A stretch of DNA of 64,000 bases from Nematostella vectensis (GCF_932526225.1 NC_064037.1:15500601-15564600), one strand, 5' to 3'. Counted from the first letter of the stretch, positions 12,201 to 24,566 are shown. Made by a program: numbers and translations. The notes: generated by a model not told the origin, from the letters alone.

Positions 12201-15200
12201 CTGCTTTTTACTCTTTCACATCCAGATTTACGAGACTTTTGCACCACTCCCCATAAAAATTGAGATGGGCAACCCCTCTCAACACACTCAGCCACCCATC
12301 CAAAATGCTCAAATTTCTTGCGAGACTTTTGCACCACCCCCCATAAAAAGGGAGATGGGCAACCCCTCTCAACACACTCAGCCACCCATCCAAAATGCTC
12401 AAATTTCTTGCGAGACTTTTGCACCACCCCCCATAAAAAGGGAGACGGGCAACCCCTCTCAACACACTCACCCACCTATCCAAAATGCTCAAATTTCTTG
12501 CGAGACTTTTGCACCACTCCCCATAAAAAGGGAGACGGGCAACCCCTCTCAACACACTCACCCACCCATCCAAAATGCTCAAATTTCTTGCGAGACTTTT
12601 GCACCACCCCCCATAAAAAGGGAGATGGGCAACCCCTCTCAACACACTCACCCACCCATCCAAAATGCTCAAATTTCTTGCGAGACTTTTGCACCACCCC
12701 CCATAAAAAGGGAGATGGGCAACCCCTCTCAACACACTCACCCACCCATCCAAAATGCTCAAATTTCTCGCGAGACTTTTGCACCACCCCCCATAAAAAG
12801 GGAGATGGGCAACCCCTCTCAACACACTCACCCACCCATCCAAAATGCTCAAATTTCTCGCGAGACTTTTGCACCACCCCCCATAAAAAGGGAGATGGGC
12901 AACCCCTCTCAACACACTCACCCACCCATCCAAAATGCTGAAATTTCTCGCATTCTTCTTCATTTTTAAACTACATACTGTATTTAATGAAGCTATCAAG
13001 AGTAAGAGAATTGAATTGAAAAATCAATATGTTTTTTCTTCAAAATTTTGTTTTATAGATTTTTAGTAAACACACCATAACAATGCTGAACAGGAGTTTT
13101 CTTACCGCAATAGTAAATCCCTTGGGAATCTGTATTATAAGTTACTTCAGCTATTAGGACTTTTTTTCTTGCAGCGTGTCATCCAGCATTATTACCAACT
13201 TAACAGTTAATGGGTGTGACAGTGATGTTGTGAACATTCCCTCTATTGCTCTGGCTCCTAGAAGCCATATAATGGCATTGGAAAGCATCACAAAGAATAT
13301 AGTGACAACATGCAACACAGGGCAAAATCAGCAGGAACTAAATTTATCCTGCAGAAATAAGGTTGTAGATTTGTCAACAAGCAGCAGAAGTCAAACTTGT
13401 GCTAGCAGTGCAGAATGGTTTGGCAGATTTAGAAATGATGTTGATCCATATTCAGAGAAAGAGATGATATCTGACAGCATCTGCAGTGACACTGTTTCCT
13501 CAATTCCTGACATTTCCTCCCTTGTTACAATTGTGATTTCTAAAGGCTCCGTGGGCACAGCTCAATCACCTCTGCTTCGAATGGAACATGGACTGTGTCG
13601 CTTGTGTTCTGCTCCTGTCAGCAGTTTGTCAGACTTAATCACTCACTTGCGCCTAGCTCATCCAGGTAATTATCTCTAATTATCCCTTTACTGTACTGCA
13701 AATTTATTCATTTTTTGATCTTCTTTAAAATAACAACCAACTTACACCAGCCTGTCTATAGTATCTGTCACTTGCATATTGGCTGATATTTATCCAAGTT
13801 CAAAATACAAAAAGGAAACCCAGGTAGCCCAGAAACAAGGCATGTTAAGGAAACAAAGGATGGACAGGAACCCAACTTAACATTTCTTAAACATCATTTC
13901 ATAAACAAGATTTACAATTTATTATGTCTCTCTAATAAATCCCTAAGCTAACCAGCCCTTGCGTTGGGCTCAGTCCTCTTTCTTGAGAAATAAAGCCAAT
14001 GCCACTGAGCCATCATGCTAGAATGATATTACTAATGATATTAGTCATTATTCAATACCTTATATGGTTATAATGAATGATATTACTAGTCATTATCCAA
14101 TACCTTATATGGTTATAATGAATGATATTACTAGTCATTATCCAATACCTTATACGGTTATAATGAATGATATTACTAGTCATTATCCAATACCTTATAT
14201 GGTTATAATGAAAGATATTACTAGTCATTATCCAATACCTTATACGGTTATAATGAATGATATTACTAGTCATTATCCAATACCTTATATGGTTATAATG
14301 AATGATATTACTAGTCATTATCTAATACCTTATATGGTTATATTGAATGATATTACTAGTCATTATCCAATACCTTATATGGTTATAATGAATGATATTA
14401 CTAGTCATTATCCAATACCTTATATGGTTATAATGAATGATATTACTAGTCATTATCCAATACCTTATATGGTTATAATGAATGATATTACTAGTCATTA
14501 TCCAATACCTTATATGGTTATAATGAATGATATTACTAGTCATTATCCAATACCTTATATGGTTATAATGAATGATATTACTAGTCATTATCCAATACCT
14601 TATATGGTTATAATAAATGATATTACTAGTCATTATCCAATACCTTATATGGTTATAATGAATGATATTACTAGTCATTATCCAATACCTTATATGGTTA
14701 TAATGAATGATATTACTAGTCATTATCCAATACCTTCTATGGTTATAATGAATGATATTACTAGTCATTATCCAATACCTTATATGGTTAGAGTACTAAG
14801 CAAATATAATAATGAATAGTATCATTCTAACATACTTAAATTATATAATTCAATGATTGTTTCGGTAACTGTTTTGATTTTTTTTCTCATTCTAGGACAT
14901 TGCGCAAAGGGTGTGAAGACTCATGGCTACATAGGGAAAAAGACACAACCAACAACTCCCAACATTCCAAGCTCTAGTTCTGTAAAAAGGAAGGCTTTGA
15001 TTGAAAAAAGAGATGGATTGTCATTGAGTGTGACTAAACAAAAGCTCCCAGTTGCTCAGTCTATTACATCTACACCAAGAAGAGCAGTAGCCATGCCTAT
15101 ACAAAAACAACCAGCAGTACAGTCAGAAGTCATGTCAACTGAATCAGGTGCTGTTATGCCAGCTAACAATTCACCAGTGGAGCCAAGACAAACAATTTCA

Positions 15201-18200
15201 GTGATCAATCCAATACCCATAAGTAAAACACAACCAGCTGGGTCTTCAACAACTCAGGCAATTACTGTATTAGCGATTGCTTGTACATCAACTTCACATG
15301 TTAGTAGTACATCAACTTCATATGTAAGTAGTACATCAACTTCACATGTTAGTAGTACATCAACTTCACATGTTAGTAGTACATCAACTCCACATGTTAG
15401 TAGTAAATCAACTTCACATGTCAGTAGTGCACCAACTTCACATGTTAGTAGTGCTACTAGGAAGGCAGTTACAGCATCAACACAAACGTCAGGGCCAGTG
15501 ATGTGCGAACGTTGCAATAAGTGGTTTGGAACTGACCATTTACTGAAATTCCACATGGCAGAAACACATTCAGAGGCCGCAAAGTGTTTGGCAGCATCTG
15601 AAATGCAGTCCATTAAAGCTGCTAAAATTACTCAGTCATTGCTGGCACAAGCACAAGGCAACCCAGCATCAGGAGTATCACCATCCTCTACAGCAACACT
15701 CAAAACAGTCCTGCTACTTACACCAGAGATTCTAGAAAAATTAAAGGCAGCAGGAAATATAGTTATTTCAACAACTGAGGCACAAAAGGGAATCACAGTC
15801 TGCCAGCCTGGGGCAGTAAATAGACAAGGACAACATAAGCTGGCGACAAAAGTATCAACAAAGATTAGAACAGTGAATGGCCAGGGCACAGGGTCAGCAA
15901 AAAGTAGTGAAGCTGTTGGGCAAGGAAATCCTACAGCCACATGCAAGGAAAAATCAACGAATAGCCAAGGGTCAGGGCAAGGGACAAAGGATACTTCAGG
16001 CGGAACACAGACCTCTATCCAACAAAAAGCACAGCAACAAGTAAGTACACCAAGAAGAGCAGTAGCCATGCCTATACAAAAACAACCAGCAGTACAGTCA
16101 GAAGTCATGTCAACTGAATCAGGTGCTGTTATGCCAGCTAACAATTCACCAGTGGAGCCAAGACAAACAATTTCAGTGATCAATCCAATACCCATAAGTA
16201 AAACACAACCGGCTGGGTCTTCAACAACTCAGGCAATTACTGTATTAGCGATTGCTTGTACATCAACTTCACATGTTAGTAGTAAATCAACTTCACATGT
16301 TAGTAGTACATCAACTTCACATGTTAGTAGTAAATCAACTTCACATGTCAGTAGTGCACCAACTTCACATGTTAGTAGTGCTACTAGGAAGGCAGTTACA
16401 GCATCAACACAAACGTCAGGGCCAGTGATGTGCGAACGTTGCAATAAGTGGTTTGGAACTGACCATTTACTGAAATTCCACATGGCAGAAACACATTCAG
16501 AGGCCGCAAAAGGTTTGGCAGCATCTGAAATGCAGTCCATTAAAGCTGCTAAAATTACTCAGTCATTGCTGGCACAAGCACAAGGCAACCCAGCATCAGG
16601 AGTATCACCATCCTCTACAGCAACACTCAAAACAGTCCTGCTACTTACACCAGAGATTCTAGAAAAATTAAAGGCAGCAGGAAATATAGTTATTTCAACA
16701 ACTGAGGCACAAAAGGGAATCACAGTCTGCCAGCCTGGAGCAGTAAATAGACAAGGACAACATAAGCTGGCGACAAAAGTAGCAACAAAGATTAGAACAG
16801 TGAATGGCCAGGGCACAGGGTCAGCAAATAGTAGTGAAGCTATTGGACAAGGAAATCCTACAGCCACATCCAAGGAAAAATCAACGAATAGCCAAGGGTC
16901 AGGGCAAGGGACAAAGGATACTTCAGGCGGAACACAGACCTCTATCCAAATAAAAGCACAGCAACAAGTGGACTTAAGCAACAAAATGGCAAGTACTCAA
17001 AAAGCAAGCACATCACAAGTGGCTCTTGTAAGACGAGGCAAAGCATCATCTGTGCCTCTGATAGATGCAGCAGAAGCACTTGCAGCAACAGCTGTATCAG
17101 TAACTCCAACAGCTTCTATAATAACAGCTGAGGAAACAGCATCAATGCAGCCAGTAAAACAAGCAACAGTGCCAAGAAAACGCAAGCAGGTTCTGGTTGA
17201 AGCAGTTGAAACTAACGTTGAGGTACAACATGTAACAGCTCATGTGAAAGCTAGGGTTCCTGTCATAGAAGTTGACATGGATGAAACGGAGGAGGAAGAG
17301 ATGGAAGAAGATGAGAATTGGGCCAGTGAAGGTAGCCCGTCAGAAGAGGAATCTGTAGACTTTGATGACGATCCCGAGTTCGAGTTTAAGGGGGAAGATA
17401 TCGAGTCAGATGATGATGATGCCCTTGAAGCTGCTGTGGTACCAACCTCCCAAAGACGTCGTCGCAGCACTAGAATCAAGAGGCAACAAAGACAAGATTC
17501 AGACGAAGTAAGTCTAGTATTCTTTGTTAGAAATAGTTTTCCTGGCAACAACAAATCCCTCACCAGAAAATCCACTTTTTACCAACTAAGTCTGCTATCC
17601 ATCTGAAACTTCACTAACCCCTACCCTCCTGACAGCCTACTCCACTTAACACTATCCCCATAATTACCCTCCTGTTCTCACCCCTGCCACCAACCTCTAC
17701 CCATACCACAACCACTATCCCCCTTTATGCCCCCCCTTCATCCTATGTACCCTGGTATACGAGTACCCTCTGTCAACCGAAAGCCTGGGTGGTGCAGTTG
17801 GCAGAGATCACTTGTTAATGCATTAACTATTGGTTTGTTATAAGTCCTCAGGAGAAGATTCGGAAGATGATGAGAGCAGTAGCAGTGATGAAGATGATGA
17901 TAAGTCCACTCCAGAGCTTGCAGAAGAAAACGAGCAATTAACAAGAAGTATTCCATGCAAGGTAAGAGATGTTTTCAGACCTTTTATCTATAACACTGCA
18001 ATTTTATGAGTGTATGTTAGGGGGTGGGTTTAGTTCAGGAAGGTGTGTTTTTATGGTTTAGGTTGATTCCATTTTTCTTTTATTGCTAGTTGTTTCTCTT
18101 TTCTTTTTTTTAAACCTATTTTCCCGCATTTGTTTTTTTTTCAAATTTATAAAACGGGTTGCAGTTTAAAGAACCCTCAAGGCCCCCTGACACACCTTGT

Positions 18201-21200
18201 AGTTTTCACATCCCTTTTCCCATCGCATGTCAGAGACATGTATATCAGCAAAATGATTGTAAAATATGTACTATTTTATATTGTTCTGTTTCGTCCAGCA
18301 TTGTGAAAAGCTGTTTTACTGGCAAGTCCACCTTCGCTTCCACGTAGAAAGAAAACATGCAAGCATAAGTTCTTATCAAGGCAAGCTTGCAAAATGGAAT
18401 CAACCTCAAAACATCCAACATCAAGAATCAGGGGAATCGGAACAAAATCAGGAGAAACTAGTTGAAGGTCAAGAACAGACCAATGTAGATAACCTAGACG
18501 AGAAAAAGGACAAAACAGATCAAGAACAGTACAAACCTGAAAAAACAGGGCAGGAACAAGAGAAAACCGATCAAGAGCTGGAGAAACCTGATATGGTTCA
18601 GGAAAAACAAGATAATGAGCAAGAGAAACCAGATAAGGGTCAGGAAAAACAATATCAAGAACAGGGAAACCCAGATAAGAATAAGGAAAAACAAGATCGT
18701 GAACAAGAGAAACCAGATAAGGATCTTGAAAAACAATATCAAAAACAGGAGAAACCAGATAAGGATCAGGAAAAACAAGATCGTGAAAAGGAGAAACCAG
18801 ATAAGGATCAGGAAAAACAAGATCGAGAACAGGAGAAAACAGATAAGGAACGCGAGCAACCATATCAGGAACAGGATAAACCAGATCAAGAAAATACTGA
18901 ACCTGGACCAAAACAAATTGGACCAGATGAAAGTTCATTGAATCGGGAGAGGGATACAAAGCTTGCTGACTATCAACAGAAAAATACTCCTGCCAACCCC
19001 AACTATTGTGACCATTGTGACAGAACATTCTTATTGAAAGAAGCGCTGAGGCTCCATATTAAAAAGGTCGTATCGAGACTGAAAGGGAAAACTCAAAAGA
19101 TTCAACATGAAGGTTTGATAGTCATCATGACCACTATAATTACAGTAAATGCTTTTAGCACCCTGGAAGCTTATGATTGCTTTTTATTTAGAGTGAAGTG
19201 AGTGCTTACATAGAGTGACAAAGTCTAAAACATAATACGTCATTTTTTAGGTATTTTTCAACACAATTAAAAATCATTGGAGAAGAAAACACAATAATAA
19301 TGTTCCAGTGTATAACATTTTTCTCAAAGATCCCATATGATTTGCACGCTGTATCTTTGACTTGTATTACTATTGTTGATCATTGTTCTCTTTAGAACTT
19401 GAAGACGAACCTGATGATATTAGGCCAAAGCGAGCCCCCCGCAAACTAGCATGTCAACAATGCGGAAGTGTGTTCGCGCAAAGGCGGGGATTGGAAAGAC
19501 ATATCCTTTTTATCCATACTAACCAAACGCCAGTCAAGTGTAGTGTATGCGAGAAATGGTTAAGGAACGAGTATGCACTTATTGGCCACAATAGGATTGA
19601 ACACGCTGTACGCAATTTCGTCTGCCAGCACTGCGGAAAGAAGCTTGCCTCTAAAAGTATGTTTTAGTAGGTATTAGCCTAGCAATATGATTAGATTATT
19701 GAACATATTCAAAGTGGATTACAGACGATCAAACGGTCCTAAGAGTTCAGCCGTAGCAGAGTTCAGCCGTAGCAGAGTTCAGCCGTAGCAGAGTTCAGCC
19801 GTAGCAGAGTTCAGCCGTAGCAGAGTTCAGCCGTAGCAGAGTTCAGCCGTAGCAGAGTTCAGCCGTAGCAGAGTTCAGCCGTAGCAGAGTTCTGCCGTAG
19901 CAGAGTTCAGCCGTAGCAGAGTTCAGCCGTAGCAGAGTTCAGCCGTAGCAGAGTTCAGCCGTAGCAGAGGGTGGGGCACTGGGGACACATTTCAGCCCCA
20001 ATATTTTCAAACATAGGGAAATGACCAGGAAGGGCCTGGCGCCCGTTTCTCGAAACACCCGAGAATTCTCGGGACCGAAAACTTTATTTTGCATTTTTGA
20101 TAAAAATTTCGCATGTTTTCCTTCTGGAGAGCCGCTTTCATGTTTTAGAAACAGTTTAAACTTCCTCTTGGTTCGTATTCCAAATGATTACGCTCAATAG
20201 GGCTATTTTCGAAGTTTTGCTAAAGCCAAAAAGTTACCCGAAAAGTCTCGGGTGACTGCGAGGTCCCAAGAACCTTCTTAATATTTTAGCCATGTGATTT
20301 TCGGGCCCGAGAAGTTAGGGAAAGATAAAAATCTATAAAACCAAAAAGAGGATTATCCTTCACATGAATCTTTGTGGTAAAATACGATGTTTGACGATAT
20401 TTCAACACATTTAGATACCATAAATTTTAAAGGAATTAGCCAGCTTTTCAAATTTAAGGAATAAAACGTTTTCGGGCCCGAGAATTCTCGGGTGTTTCGA
20501 GAAACGGGCCCCTGGCTGTGCCGCCAACCCCTCCTTATTTTCTTATGTTTCTGTAATGTGCCCTCTCCCCCTGCTACAGCTCTGACTCTCATCTCTATTT
20601 CACCAAAGCTTTTATGAGATAACAGAGAGTTGCTCATTGTCCTTAAGTCGTTAAGTTTAAAGAATGTCGACCAACTTCTACTTTGTTATTTTTTTATAAT
20701 TGGAAATACAGCGGTTATTTTGCAAGAAAACTTCTAAATAACCATACATAATTGAAGTCTGATACTGATATAATGATACTATTACTTGCTTGTATTAGCC
20801 GATGTTTTTTTGTGACTTGGCATTGAGCGGAAGCATAAAATGGCTCCGTGAATGGCGTTCTTTAAACATATTATGTTTCCCTTTTAAGAAACCCTGAAGT
20901 GCCATCTTCAGCACCACACAGGAGAGCTACCTTACAAGTGCCGATTCTGTGACAAGCGCTTCGGAAAATCGAACAGTCTATTTGACCACGAGAATAGGCA
21001 TACTGGCGAACTCCCCTTTAAGTGCGTTGTCTGTGGCAAAGCCTTTATCTCTCCGCAAGCGCTTGGAAGACACGCATTGGTCCATTCAGACGACAAACCT
21101 TTCAAGTGTGATGTACGTATAGAGTGGTACCTTAGTTAAGCAGCTACTTCCAAAAGTCCCGAAAAACTGGTCAATCAAAGTTGTATACTTCTCATCACGC

Positions 21201-22762
21201 GAAGTAAATGTATACACTGGATTGCATTGTAGTTATTAATGAGCGCAAACCCAATATAAGATGAAATACATGAATAAGAGCCCCGCCTAAACTTGTTACA
21301 TTTTGTCGACTTCGTTGACGGACGGGACTGTACGTTAGCAGAGAAGTAACGAAAACTGACAGTACAACCTGCCACAACATTTTTTGATTCGAAGCTTGTT
21401 TTGTTATTATTCTCGGAGGATTAACCTCTCACTTCAAAGAACGTTTTATCTAGAAATAAAACGGCGCCTCGCCTGGGACACTTCAGTAATTTTGCTTATC
21501 CTGGGACCGCGGAGACCATTTTAAAGTGAAAGGCTAAAAATTTGGCCAAGACATACAAGTACATATCAGGAGCCCTATAAAAAATATGGAGCCCTGGAAA
21601 AATCAACCCAAGCCAAAAAGTGGTAGGCCTATAGCACTAGGCTAAAAATTACAAAGGCTACCTTTCTCGCCGGTGGAAATCCATATTGTACACTAATGAG
21701 TTATGTATTGCTTGCGATTCATTGCAGGTTTGCGACAAGTCCTTCAAGTCGGCATACGCTCAGAGAGTTCACAAGAGAAGTCATACTGACGACAAGCCGT
21801 TCAAGTGCGACACATGTGGGAGGAAATTTAACCAGAAAATCTGCCTGACACTTCACCTTCCCTGCAGAGAGGAGGAATTACGCAAGAAACGAGAAGAGGC
21901 GCGAAAAAGACGAGAGGAGAAACTAGCCGAGAAGGAATCGAGCAAATCTAGGAATAAAAGAAAGTCGAAGGAACAAAGGGATGAGCCGTCTCTCAAAAGG
22001 AGTACAGCCACACCCAAGAAAACAAGGAAGACAGCTGCTAAAGATTCAAGTGAAGTGGAGCGAATTCGCGGCGCAGGTGAATCCTCCAGTGAACCGTCTT
22101 CAAAAAGAAGCCAATCCACCAAAGGTAGAAAGAATGTTAATAAAGCTCCCAGTGGAGTGGATGGACCTCTTTCAGACGCTTCAGGGAAATCATCCAAAAA
22201 AGCATCCAGTAAATCACCGAAAGTTACCAAAGTAAAGGAGTCATCGATCACATCACAAAAAGCACCTAAGTCATCCAAGCAATCATCCAGTAAATCAACT
22301 AAAGGTACAAAGAAAAGAGTAGAAGAGGCATCAAGCACATCACAAAAAGCTCTACCGTTAATGACTGTTGGAGGACATTCATCAAAGGAAGCAGAAATAT
22401 TAGGCGATGATAAAACAGAGATTAGAACTCGAAGAAGGACGAACTTGAAAGACAGTGAACCAGCACAGAAAATGTCAAGGAAAAGACCAAGTGAACGAGC
22501 CAAGCAGCGACAGCAGCAGTTTAAAAAGACCCGTGAAAACAATCTCGGCGAGTCGGAAACGGAAAATAACAATGTCTCAATGGACCTAATAGATGGCCTT
22601 GAGAAACTCCGCAAGGAAGCCCTGGATATAGACCATAGCATTGCAGAAGAGGACTCTTGTAAGGACAAATGGGCTGTTTCAGCAGCTGCTGAGCCACTTA
22701 ATGTGTCTAGTGCTACGACGTCTAGAGGTCGGAGGGGTCGTTCTAGAAATGGAAAGAAATGA
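6263..22762 (+). CDS. Zinc finger gene A: 1,899-residue C2H2 protein, ten coding exons
   Basis: Coding exons: 6263-6288, 6370-6436, 8939-8991, 13175-13665, 14896-17507, 17845-17961, 18299-19112, 19396-19656, 20889-21112, 21728-22762. All junctions keep frame. Exons 1-2 code MREIPNNR and RKLLSIIDKLSDR. Exon 4 ends in a finger (CRLC...HLRLAH, about residues 188-210). Exon 5 has two copies of CERCNKWF...HMAETH within a near-identical in-frame duplication, STSHVSS repeats, and an acidic end. A finger is split at residue 1122 (IPCK then HCEKLFYWQVHL). A Lys/Glu/Gln/Asp-rich stretch (EKPDKDQEKQ units) and a half finger (CDHCDRTF) follow, then seven fingers from about residue 1412, the last being C2HC (CDTCGRKF...HLPC). 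A basic RKKREEARKRREEK helix comes next. Unlike B and C it ends soon after DGLEKLRKEALDID, in GRRGRSRNGKK. The exon 6 acceptor (TTATAAG) is weak. Likely a nuclear DNA-binding protein; the family is not recognised. Confidence 0.85.
6768..7786. mobile_element. piggyBac-type non-autonomous element, copy 1 (intron 2 of gene A)
   Basis: It is bounded by TTAA at 6768-6771 and 7783-7786. The ends read TTAACCCATTGACTCCTGG and, inverted, TTAACACATTGACCCCTC, which fits piggyBac ends (TTAA target, CCC-starting inverted repeats). It is about 95% or more identical by eye to 39802-40783. No transposase is recognisable in any frame, so it would need a helper. Confidence 0.8.
8365..8455. repeat. Dispersed repeat fragment with CCACACCCAA and TATCCCTTAG motifs
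   Basis: It contains GACCACACCCAATGTACTAT, then TTAAGGGTTAAAAAATG and CTATCCCTTAG. The same words recur inverted at 23870-24060. It sits in intron 2 of gene A. Confidence 0.4.
9161..12184. repeat. 24-bp minisatellite, 126 copies, with higher-order structure (intron 3 of gene A)
   Basis: Unit ATTGTTGTACTGGTTC followed by CTATACTC, exactly 3,024 bases. Single-base variants (TCTACTC, TAAACTC, TTCTACTC, TTGAACTGG, ATAATC) are not random. ATAATC occurs at 9203, 9947 and 11219. TTGAAC occurs at 9621, 9813, 10365, 10893, 11085, 11637 and 11829. Many pairs are exactly 744 bases (31 units) or 1,272 bases (53 units) apart. The array lies between coding exons 3 and 4, so it is transcribed as intron. 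Confidence 0.95.
12231..12950. repeat. 90-bp minisatellite, 8 copies (intron 3 of gene A)
   Basis: Eight head-to-tail copies begin CGAGACTTTTGCACCAC, each about 98% identical by eye, starting every 90 bases from 12231. Variants are mostly GAGATGGG/GAGACGGG, CAGCC/CACCC and CTTG/CTCG. It directly follows the 24-bp array in the same intron. Confidence 0.93.
14040..14790. repeat. 45-bp minisatellite, about 16 copies (intron 4 of gene A)
   Basis: Repeating unit AATGATATTACTAGTCATTA followed by TCCAATACCTTATATGG and TTATAATG. It is AT-rich and contains a short palindromic ATTACTAGTCATTA core. The copies are almost identical. Confidence 0.93.
15072..16973 (+). repeat. In-frame tandem duplication inside gene A exon 5
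   Basis: The segment starting ACACCAAGAAGAGCAGTAGC at 15072 recurs at 16047, an offset of 975 bases (325 codons). After the STSHVSS region the offset is 927, because copy 2 has two fewer 8-residue repeats. Each copy holds one C2H2 finger (CERCNKWF...HMAETH). The copies differ at only a handful of bases, so the event is recent or the copies are kept alike by conversion. The junction creates GTAAGT at 16041-16046. Confidence 0.92.
19742..19969. repeat. 16-bp minisatellite, about 14 copies (intron 8 of gene A)
   Basis: Unit AGAGTTCAGCCGTAGC repeats without interruption; one copy reads TTCTGCC. Confidence 0.95.
20040..20510. mobile_element. MITE with about 40-bp terminal inverted repeats (intron 8 of gene A)
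   Basis: The left end GCCCGTTTCTCGAAACACCC then GAGAATTCTCGGG is matched in inverted form at the right end. CCTGG flanks both sides (20035-20039 and 20511-20515), a likely target duplication. No coding frame is present. Confidence 0.8.
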
Positions 22763-22849
22763 TGTATTACTATTATCACAGGATTGGCTTAAAATGCGAC
22801 GCGAACCAAGGAAATTAGCCAATCGGAAATGCGAGTAACACTGTTCCCA

Positions 22850-23101
22850 TTAAAGCTGCATCGTCACCAGTTTACTTCCGGTCGATTACGTAACAACCTC
22901 CTTTTATTTTTAACGGAAAAGGCGAAAAATATTTCAAAATTGTGAAAGCAGGTGTCTTTTGGAAGTTTCTTTGAGGAGGTGATTGATAATTTAGATGAAT
23001 GGCCTGTTAAATAGCGCAGATTCTAAAATATTCTTTTGTCTTTTAAGGGTTGAGATTTCCGTCGTACCTCCGGAAGTAAACTGGTGACAATGCGGCTTTA
23101 A
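22850..23101. mobile_element. 252-bp MITE in the gene A 3' flank
   Basis: TTAAAGCTGCATCGTCACCA then GTTTACTTCCGG at the left is matched in inverted form at the right with two mismatches in about 32 bases. It begins only 87 bases after the gene A stop codon, so it probably forms part of the 3' UTR. Confidence 0.8.
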
Positions 23102-23869
23102 CCCGAACTTAACAACCAGAAGGTTTCAGGCTTGTTTTGATGTGGACTTAAACATTTTTGTGCCATGCTAATTTGCTATTGAAGTTTTGTCGATTACACA
23201 ATTAGACGCGTTTCTTGTATTCTTACTGTATAACTTCCTAAATCTTCCTAAAAGTGGCCATGGTAGCGCTCGCCATTAGTGATCGATGAGGGATCCGTGT
23301 AGTTCACATCAAAAGCTGTAATTTACTTGGCCTGCTAGACTAAGCTAGATCGGCGATCATAAGGGAGAGCTAATATAGACTAGCATGACTGGAGTTGTTA
23401 GGGGTTTTGGGGGTTGACGGAGGGTCTAAGACAGTTTTGAGAGAATAAATAACATCCTTGGTGTTTTAGGAGTTGGAAGCTTACTCCTTAAGCCTTCTTG
23501 TTAACGTGAAACAGGGGTAACTGGAGCAAATCTCTTTTCATCGATCTTTGTTCTAAGCGAACGGTTGAGATTTTAAGAGGGTCGTCAATGCTGTGCATGT
23601 TAATGGTGAAGTATCCCATAATGCCTAGGGCACAACTAAAGCCTGCCACCACCTTGTTTGTTATTTTTATCAGTTACACACAAAAATATGACACTTTTTT
23701 GTTGATCATGGTTGAGATGATGATTTTTAACCAATAAATCAACAATTCTACCCGGTATCGCTCATTGTCATTGGCTGATTAAGAATTTCAGGAAGGAAAC
23801 TACAGATTTCTGCGATTTTGAGTAATCTGCGAAATAGGGGTGGGGTGGGGGACTCCGATAAAAACAGAT

Positions 23870-24060
23870 TGGGGTGATCGTCGGCAAAATCGATATTAAC
23901 CCTAAGGATGGCACTTTGGGTGTGGTCAACAGAAATTCTTACGCCTAAGAGATAGCAAATTGGGTGTGGTCGAGGGAGTTTTTAACCCCTCCCCCCTAAG
24001 AGATAGCAGAATCGAAATAAAAAAAACGTTAAACAACTCCTTAGGGATAGCAATTGGTCG
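23870..24060. repeat. Dispersed-repeat cluster (TTGGGTGTGGTC / AGAGATAGCA words)
   Basis: Three imperfect units contain GGGTGTGGTC and CTAAGAGATAGCA (or TTAGGGATAGCA), followed by a run of about 20 C at 24071. It is inverted relative to the fragment at 8365-8455. Confidence 0.5.
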
Positions 24061-24328
24061 AATTTTATAGCCCCCCCCCCCCCCCCCCCCGGGTGCTATT
24101 GCCCAAACCCAAAGAAAACCCTGATGACCACCCCTTTCTGTTTTATAAGAGCGTTGGCAACTCGAAAGGTGTTCAAGTGATCAATTATCGACTATTGTTT
24201 CTTAAGTGTTCACTTTGCTTCTTAACAAGGTCTGAAAGCTCGAATTAGCATTCCTCTCAGGTTCAAAAAAATAACGGAAACTCCTAAACTCTAAGCATTC
24301 ACGTGGGTATCCTGTGCTCTTAGTCCGA

Positions 24329-24566
24329 GAGTGGCCTGAGCTCCAATGTTTAGAAGCCAAAGAGCAATAACTTGATATGTTGGAGTGTTTCATGCTATAA
24401 ATCTACTAAAATACCTTCACATCGAAGGTGAGAAAGGTTTTACCAAGTCAATCTATATTCGTATAGTGTTTATAAGTATTATTTTGCTGTATAATCCATC
24501 TCCTTAGGCGAAAAAGCACTCGATTGTCGATAAAGTCGCAGAAGATCGCACCTCGGGACCTCACGT
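24329..24566 (+). pseudogene. Relic of exons 1-2 of the zinc finger gene family
   Basis: The relic has the shared leader element (24334), then an exon 1 equivalent ending CATCGAAG before a GTGAG donor (24427), an 80-base intron, and an exon 2 equivalent at 24508-24566 between TCCTTAG and GTAAGT. It aligns along its length with 38041-38326 of gene C, including the 80-base intron. It has no usable ATG (frames run into TAA), and exon 2 is 59 instead of 61 bases, so it cannot code the KLLSIIDKL-type motif. It could still act as a non-coding leader for gene B. Confidence 0.65.

Larger units (their letters stand above)
22763..24328. other. 3' flank of gene A
   Basis: No exon is seen. A possible polyadenylation signal AATAAA lies at 23444-23449. 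The region contains a 252-bp MITE and a dispersed-repeat cluster listed separately. Confidence 0.4.

Noticed and set aside
9161-12950. Possible CRISPR array
   Set aside because: The repeats are head-to-tail without unique spacers, and the DNA is clearly from an intron-bearing animal.
12196-12999. Frames of 150-263 codons in both directions
   Set aside because: They are products of the 90-bp array, with no start context or unique sequence.
14052-14819. 15-residue repeat protein frames
   Set aside because: They are products of the 45-bp intronic array.
15254-17575. Minus-strand frames opposite gene A exon 5
   Set aside because: They mirror the sense coding sequence and show its duplication; they have no domain of their own.
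18276-19028. Minus- and alternate-frame leucine/phenylalanine-rich frames opposite the charged repeats
   Set aside because: They are complements of the Lys/Glu/Gln repeats in gene A. The same applies to 29625-29981 in gene B.
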